Assembly (NCBI RefSeq): GCF_010548525.1
Contig: NZ_JAAGMG010001350.1
Location: forward strand, 17,829 to 81,828
DNA from: Streptomyces sp. SID14478
GTDB taxonomy: Bacteria; Actinomycetota; Actinomycetes; Streptomycetales; Streptomycetaceae
Length of the DNA stretch: 64,000 bases
Reading direction: 5' to 3'
A program made the position numbers and the translations under genes. Positions within the stretch are counted from its first letter, which is position 1. Each line of letters starts with the position of its first letter. Positions 59,828-64,000 of this stretch are shown here, piece after piece. A model generated the notes under the pieces. It had not been told where the DNA came from, made no database searches, and saw only the letters and a list, made by a program, of their open reading frames with translations.

Positions 59828-60627
59828 AGCCCTCGGCAATCGCTGTCGTCGTTCCCGCACACAACGAAGAGCACCGCATCGGCGCGTGCCTGCGCAGTGT
59901 GCGGGAGGCGGCAGCACAGGTGGTCCCCGTCCCTGTGGTCACGGTGGTCGCCGCCGACGCGTGCACCGATGACACGGCAGGGACAGCCGCCCGGCACGGC
60001 GCACACGTCGTGCAGCTCGATCGCCGAAACGTCGGGGCCGCGCGCGCCGTCGGAACCGCGTACGCCCTGCACCTGCTGCGTCCCTGGGCGCCGCACGTCT
60101 GGCTCGCGATGACGGACGCGGACTCGACGGTGCCCGGGAGCTGGCTGACCGTTCAGATGCGCTGGGCACAGGACGGCTACGACATGGTGCTGGGCACCAT
60201 CCGGCTGGCCGCGCCCACCCCGCGCCTGCTGGCGTTGCACGACGCCGCTTACTTCCGCACGCGCCCGCTCGGCGCTGTCCCGCACTGGGACCATCCGCAC
60301 GTCCATGGAGCGAACCTGGGACTCTCGGCGAGCGCCTATGTGGAGGTGGGCGGGTTCGCGTCGCTGCCCACGGGTGAGGACCATGAACTGGTGTCCCGGC
60401 TGGTCGGGCGTGGGCGTCGCATAGCGCGCTCCGACCGGCATCCTGTCCGCACCGCTGCCCGCCTGCGGGGGCGGGCGCCCGGAGGCCTCGCCGAACTCCT
60501 CACCGGTCTGCACTGGTCCGACCGGAACAGCCCCACGAGAGCCGCGCGGCGTCCGGCCCTGCGCCCAGACGCAGAGGCGCACCAGGCGGCCTCGTCCGAC
60601 GTGCGCACAGAGCCGACCAGCCGGTGA
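59824..60627 (+). CDS. GT2-family glycosyltransferase
   Basis: 267 residues from GTG 59824 overlapping the previous stop (GTGA). GT-A fold: AIAVVVPAHNEEHRIGACLR, VVAADACTDDTAGTA, and the metal-binding LAMTDADSTVP; later GANLGLSASAYVEVGGF and PTGEDHELVSRLVGRG. No transmembrane helices, so soluble. Transfers a nucleotide-activated sugar. Last gene of the four-gene operon. Confidence 0.92.
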   Translation: MKPSAIAVVVPAHNEEHRIGACLRSVREAAAQVVPVPVVTVVAADACTDDTAGTAARHGAHVVQLDRRNVGAARAVGTAYALHLLRPWAPHVWLAMTDADSTVPGSWLTVQMRWAQDGYDMVLGTIRLAAPTPRLLALHDAAYFRTRPLGAVPHWDHPHVHGANLGLSASAYVEVGGFASLPTGEDHELVSRLVGRGRRIARSDRHPVRTAARLRGRAPGGLAELLTGLHWSDRNSPTRAARRPALRPDAEAHQAASSDVRTEPTSR

Positions 60628-60678
60628 GCCCGACCTACTGACGTGTGGGAGTGCGACGCGATGCGCCGCACTCTCGGA

Positions 60679-61353
60679 TCAGCGTTGTCCGAAGGCGCTG
60701 CTCCCGAGGGCGTCCAGCAACTCACCCGTGCTCGCGTACACCTCCACCGCGCCCGCGTCCTGCAGTTCCGAGTGCGAGATTCCTCCGCTCAGGACCGCCA
60801 ACGGGGTGACTCCGGCGCGCCTGGCCGCCTGCATGTCCCAGACCGAGTCGCCCACGAAAACGCTGTCCTCGGCTCGTGCTCCCACAAGGTCGAGAGCGTG
60901 CTGCACGGGTTCCGGATGCGGCTTTCCCGAGTCCACGTCATCGGCGCTCGCGGTCGCCTCGATGGCGTCGTCGGCGTCGATGGCCTTACGCAGCGCCGCC
61001 AGTTCGGGCCCACTGGCGGACGTCGCCAGTACGACCTTCCAGCCTTCGGAGTGCAGGTGCTTCAGCAGTTCGGAGGCCCTGTCGAACGGAGCGAGCCGCT
61101 GGTGCCAGGTGGCATAGAGGACTTTGTGGCCGGCGCTGAGGTCGTCATCCTGGCTCTGGTCCCGATCGTCGCCGAGCAGATGCTCGAGCAAGTCGGCGGA
61201 GCCGAGGCCGATGCCCCGGTGGATGTCCTGCATGGGCACCTGATGTCCGGCCTGCCGCAGGGACTCCCACCAGCAGACGGCGTGGAGGTAGTTGGTGTCG
61301 ACGAGGGTGCCGTCTACGTCGAAGACGGCTGCGCGGGTGGTCATGGAGAACAT
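60679..61353 (-). CDS. HAD-superfamily phosphatase (beta-phosphoglucomutase/phosphatase-like)
   Basis: 224 residues from ATG 61353 (ATG 61344 alternative). Motif I FDVDGTLVDTN, motif II VVLATSASG, motif III Lys in SGKPHPEPVQHAL, motif IV FVGDSVWDM. The helical cap between 20 and 95 is type C1. Substrate unknown. Convergent with the GT2 operon. Confidence 0.92.
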   Translation of the reverse strand: MFSMTTRAAVFDVDGTLVDTNYLHAVCWWESLRQAGHQVPMQDIHRGIGLGSADLLEHLLGDDRDQSQDDDLSAGHKVLYATWHQRLAPFDRASELLKHLHSEGWKVVLATSASGPELAALRKAIDADDAIEATASADDVDSGKPHPEPVQHALDLVGARAEDSVFVGDSVWDMQAARRAGVTPLAVLSGGISHSELQDAGAVEVYASTGELLDALGSSAFGQR

Positions 61354-61547
61354 GTTTCCCGAGCTTGGCCCAGTAGGCGTGGTGAAGCGCGCGAACTCCG
61401 TCGAGGCGGCGGCGCCTGTCGTGCGCGCAGTGTCCCTGCGCGTTGACCAGGAGGCCCGCCAGGCCGAGAGAACTGCACAGGAGAAAGCCGACCGCAGAGA
61501 CCGAGTACCGGCAGGAGATCCGGGCGTTGGAAAACGGCGTTGAAAAT

Positions 61548-61579
61548 GGGAGGGGCGGCCGGTCGCGGCCGCCCCTCCC
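61548..61579. terminator. Terminator downstream of secreted-protein gene
   Basis: Perfect 13-bp stem (61548-61560 with 61567-61579), loop GGTCGC. Confidence 0.85.
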
Positions 61580-61606
61580 GTTACATGTCAGTGAGATGGC
61601 TGTCGG

Positions 61607-62011
61607 TCAGTGGTCGTTGTACCACTTGAAGATGTACCACGTACCGTCACCGTCGCCGTCTATCTTGAAAAAGGCGTAGCGGTTCTCCAGCAGGTTGTAC
61701 TTCGACCCATCGCTGGCCCGGTGAGTCTTGCATGTGCCCTTGCCTGAATGGACTTCCAGCGTGTACACGTGGTCACCGGGGAGGTCGTCCCAGACGTAGG
61801 CTTCCGCCGCATGCCCGTTCGCTGCTGTGTCGCACAGGGTAACGACGTCGCCGTGCTCCTTGAAGTAAACGCGGGCGCCGTCGTAGTTCGCGACGTGGTC
61901 GTAGTCCCCGCCGCCCGGGTCGGGCTGGGCGGAGGCAGATCCCGCCGTCATGAGTATCGTGGCAGCCAGCGCAGTCGCGCCGGCGGCTATCCGCCCGAGT
62001 GGACGCTTCAC
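61607..62011 (-). CDS. Small secreted protein
   Basis: 134 residues from GTG 62011 (AAGGAG upstream). Signal peptide VKRPLGRIAAGATALAATIL to about residue 31 (GSASAQ). The mature part has two Cys (VVTLCDTAANG and KGTCKTHRA) and many Tyr/Asp, ending GTWYIFKWYNDH. No recognised domain. Own terminator. Confidence 0.8.
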   Translation of the reverse strand: MKRPLGRIAAGATALAATILMTAGSASAQPDPGGGDYDHVANYDGARVYFKEHGDVVTLCDTAANGHAAEAYVWDDLPGDHVYTLEVHSGKGTCKTHRASDGSKYNLLENRYAFFKIDGDGDGTWYIFKWYNDH

Positions 62012-62320
62012 AGAAGAGCTCCTTGCCGTCGATGGGATGCATCCGCCACGTGGCCGCGGATCACACACGGAAAGCGGCCAACGTTCGACTGTGCGGCCCT
62101 ACCGCACGCGTCGCCGTCGCGCCGGAGCACACTTTGGCAATTCGCGATTGCGGAATCCTTGCAGAGCGCTTGCAGCCTCTGGCGGCAGACGATTCGATGC
62201 AGTTCTTCGCACCATGCCCGCGAGCGTGAGGCGCATTCGCGCGGGGCCACTCGTCGTCTCATCGAAGTCAGTCGACGCCAGGCGCGACACCATAGTGCGC
62301 GCCTGCCGCATCGCGGCATC

Positions 62321-62431
62321 TCAGACCCGCGGTGCTACGCGGATACGGTTCCCATCGGGATCGGCTGCGAGAAAGGTCAGCCCGAACCCGAGATCATGAC
62401 GCTCGCACAGGATCGTGACGCCCCTTATTTT
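62321..62431 (-). pseudogene. VOC (glyoxalase-fold) domain C-terminal remnant
   Basis: KIRGVTILCERHDLGFGLTF followed by LAADPDGNRIRV reads as the last ~35 residues of a VOC protein (the F..DPDGN.I.V strand with metal/ligand region). The first three quarters are missing and the frame runs out of the adjacent gene, so it is a fragment left by deletion. Confidence 0.55.
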
Positions 62432-63120
62432 TACCCCAAACGGAAAGCACTCGTGCCGCCGTCCGTTTCCTGGTGGCTCGGTCCGGCCGCGTATGCCAGC
62501 GGAGGCGCGATTGCTTGCGCATCCGCACCTTCGCCCACCCACAGGGCGATGAACAGCGCGGCGGTTGCTTCCAGGAGCCCTGCCTGTTCGAGACCACCCC
62601 CAGCAACGGGTTTGCAGCCCACGTCCTGCACCAACTCCCGTACACGCGCGACGGCGGTCTCGTCGTCCCCGCAGATGGGCACGGCCAGTGCTCGCCCGTC
62701 GAAGACCGGCGGCCGCATGCGCCACACGTCCTCGTGGCAGAGGTTGAAAGCCTTGACCACGTGGGCTCCCGGCGCCGCCGCAGCAAGTTGTATCGCGGCT
62801 GAGAGGCCTCCTTCCGTCAGCAGCCGGAAGCCCGGCCCGACCGGGTTGGAGCAGTCGAGCAGCACCTTGCCCTCCAGGGCTGCGTGCAGGTCCCGTGCCA
62901 CGTCTGCTCCTGCCCCGAAGGGCAACGCGGCCAGTACCACCTGACCGGACTCGGCCGCCGCGCACAGACTGGCAGGCTTCACGCTCCCTCCGATGCGCGT
63001 CGCGAGCCGTTCCGCCTTGTGCGCGTCCCGTCCCCCGATGGTCACCTCGTGCCCGGCCCGCACCCAGTGGGTGGCGAGCGCGTCAGCCATGTTGCCCGTT
63101 CCCAGTACGCCGATTCTCAT
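62431..63120 (-). CDS. F420-dependent NADP reductase-like protein
   Basis: 229 residues from ATG 63120 (GAGAGGG upstream). MRIGVLGTGNMADALATHWV is the dinucleotide loop; VTIGGRDAHKAERLATRIGG, VLAALPFGA and VLLDCSNPVGPGF follow the F420H2:NADP oxidoreductase/NPR-like family; VVKAFNLCHEDVWRM is the substrate-side motif. Family members also include ketone reductases. Its stop overlaps the VOC remnant. Divergent from an HxlR gene. Confidence 0.88.
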   Translation of the reverse strand: MRIGVLGTGNMADALATHWVRAGHEVTIGGRDAHKAERLATRIGGSVKPASLCAAAESGQVVLAALPFGAGADVARDLHAALEGKVLLDCSNPVGPGFRLLTEGGLSAAIQLAAAAPGAHVVKAFNLCHEDVWRMRPPVFDGRALAVPICGDDETAVARVRELVQDVGCKPVAGGGLEQAGLLEATAALFIALWVGEGADAQAIAPPLAYAAGPSHQETDGGTSAFRLG

Positions 63121-63154
63121 CACGCGTTCCCTCTCCGTGCCTGCTTCGCCGGTT

Positions 63155-63195
63155 CGTACCGACGCTAGGAGGCGGTTCGGGCACCATTTGGTACG
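63155..63195. promoter_or_regulatory. Candidate HxlR operator
   Basis: CGTACC (63155-63160) and GGTACG (63190-63195) form an inverted repeat across the 74-base divergent promoter; ACCATTTGGT lies inside it. Low confidence. Confidence 0.35.
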
Positions 63196-63575
63196 TGACG
63201 ACCGACGCCTTCCTCGCCGACTGCCGCGCCCGCCTCGCCTTCGACCTGCTCTCCAACACCTGGAACGGCGTGGTGCTTTGGGCGCTGCGGGACGGCCCCA
63301 GACGCCCGGTCGAGCTGCGGGAGCGGATCGGGGGCATCAGCTCCAAGGTCCTCACCGAGACTCTGCGGCGGCTGCAGTTCAACGGACTGGTCGATCGGCA
63401 GGCACACCGCGATGCATCATCACGGGTCGAGTACCAGCTCACCGCTCTGGGACGGACCTTGTTGGCTCCCATCGACGCCATCGGCGTATGGGCCTTCGAG
63501 CACGGCGATGAGGTTATGGCCGCCCAGGAAGCAGCATGCGCTCCCGACCCGCAGTCCGCTCGTTCCACTTGCTAG
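63195..63575 (+). CDS. HxlR-family winged-helix regulator
   Basis: 126 residues from GTG 63195. CRARLAFDLLSNTWNGVVLW, RPVELRERIGGISSKVLTET, LRRLQFNGLVDRQAHRDASS, VEYQLTALGRTLLAPI, ending with a short tail. Only one Cys near the N-terminus, as in redox or aldehyde sensors, so a thiol switch is possible. Divergent from the F420-reductase-like gene, its likely target. Confidence 0.92.
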   Translation: MTTDAFLADCRARLAFDLLSNTWNGVVLWALRDGPRRPVELRERIGGISSKVLTETLRRLQFNGLVDRQAHRDASSRVEYQLTALGRTLLAPIDAIGVWAFEHGDEVMAAQEAACAPDPQSARSTC

Positions 63576-63581
63576 AGAGGT

Positions 63582-63710
63582 CAACAGCGTGAGCGCAGAC
63601 GGTTCCAGCAGATGAGTGCACACCCCAGGGTGAGGAAAGGCTTCGTGAATGACGTCGCGGATCTCCCAGCGGATCCGCAGGCGGCGGAAACAGTGAGGCT
63701 TTGCCAACTT
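63582..63710 (-). mobile_element. IS5-type transposase C-terminal remnant
   Basis: Minus-strand residues HCFRRLRIRWEIRDVIHEA match the end of IS5-type DDE transposases; the usual continuation FLTLGCALICWNRLRSRC to a stop is present but shifted by one extra T near 63636. No upstream catalytic region. A dead fragment. Confidence 0.65.
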
Positions 63711-63804
63711 GCGCTGCGAGGCGGGCTGTTGAGCTGACACGTGGGTGAAGCCCCTGGTAGACGGGTTCACGACCAAGATTCCCTCGCCCGACCAGAGGCT
63801 TCGT

Positions 63805-64000
63805 GTGCTTGTCTACCCGTGTGGCCTGGACGTGTCCAGTCGTTCCCTGCGTTTCCTCGCTGACCGTCTTCGTGCGCATCGCCGCCGGATCGGGAGCCGT
63901 TGGCGCCGGCTGACGGCCGGCAAGCAGGCCCTGCTGACGCTGGCCGCACCTTCGGAACGCAACAACGTATGCCCAGCTCGCGGCGGGATTCCGGGTCGGG
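63805..64000 (+). mobile_element. Transposase N-terminus (IS5-type), frameshifted and cut by window edge
   Basis: From GTG 63805 the frame reads LDVSSRSLRFLADRLRAHRR and SRWRRLTAGKQALLTLA, the helical N-terminus of IS5/DDE_4-type transposases. An extra G at 63946 shifts the frame; after it HLRN and YAQLAAGFRVG resume in the next frame. The gene continues past the window, so its full state cannot be judged. Confidence 0.65.

Noticed and set aside
1..64000. tRNA, rRNA or replication origin
   Set aside because: No cloverleaf, conserved rRNA segment or DnaA-box cluster noticed on reading; a covariance search would be decisive.

Overview
The window is high-GC DNA with frequent GTG and TTG starts and the gene families expected of a streptomycete: a SigB-type stress sigma factor with many STAS and HATPase regulators, a gvpOAFGYZJLSK gas-vesicle cluster, secreted proteins, and many one-component regulators paired with divergent enzymes. 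The sigB and gvp neighbourhoods, the decayed gene fragments and the IS debris suggest a Streptomyces chromosome arm; that placement is inference.

Layout. 1-14.5 kb is a signalling island. It holds a sensor kinase translationally coupled to a response-regulator/PP2C phosphatase, an HTH protein coupled to a single-domain response regulator, and a PAS-GAF-PP2C phosphatase chained by ATGA overlaps to a cobalamin-binding protein and a STAS protein. Further STAS antagonists and two HATPase anti-sigma-like proteins follow, ending in sigB, which has a good match to its own promoter consensus. The cobalamin protein carries the Wx9EH signature of CarH-type photoreceptors, so this reads as a possible B12/light input to partner switching. 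Oxidoreductases, a DinB-like protein and a NUDIX hydrolase are interspersed.

14.5-31 kb is accessory metabolism and envelope: two SDRs divergent from a LysR regulator, methyltransferase, gamma-glutamylcyclotransferase-like protein, PNPOx-fold protein, GNAT, FAD monooxygenase, several secreted proteins (one with a His-rich linker between duplicated domains, one internally duplicated and followed by an 8-bp tandem repeat), an HU protein, a GlsB-like membrane protein and a TPR protein. Fragments of an acyltransferase and of a molybdopterin oxidoreductase lie at 29.5 and 31 kb.

31.4-35.5 kb is a molybdate locus: fused ModBC, ModA, a HTH-TOBE regulator and a divergent di-Mop protein, with a palindromic operator candidate between the last two. 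36-50 kb holds regulator/enzyme pairs (TetR/aldo-keto reductase, TetR/MDR reductase, HxlR/methyltransferase) with visible palindromic operators, plus AraC, a penicillin-acylase-family enzyme, an amidohydrolase and a lipoprotein.

50.5-57.3 kb is the gas-vesicle cluster with a divergent Asp23 protein. It is followed by a tightly overlapping four-gene operon (acyl-CoA dehydrogenase-like, PIG-L deacetylase, NodS-like methyltransferase, GT2 glycosyltransferase) that looks like a small biosynthetic pathway for an unknown glycoconjugate. The right end has a HAD phosphatase, a secreted protein, a VOC fragment, an F420-reductase-like gene divergent from an HxlR regulator, and IS5-type transposase debris cut by the window edge. 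I saw no tRNA, rRNA or CRISPR. Domain calls come from reading translations, not from database searches.
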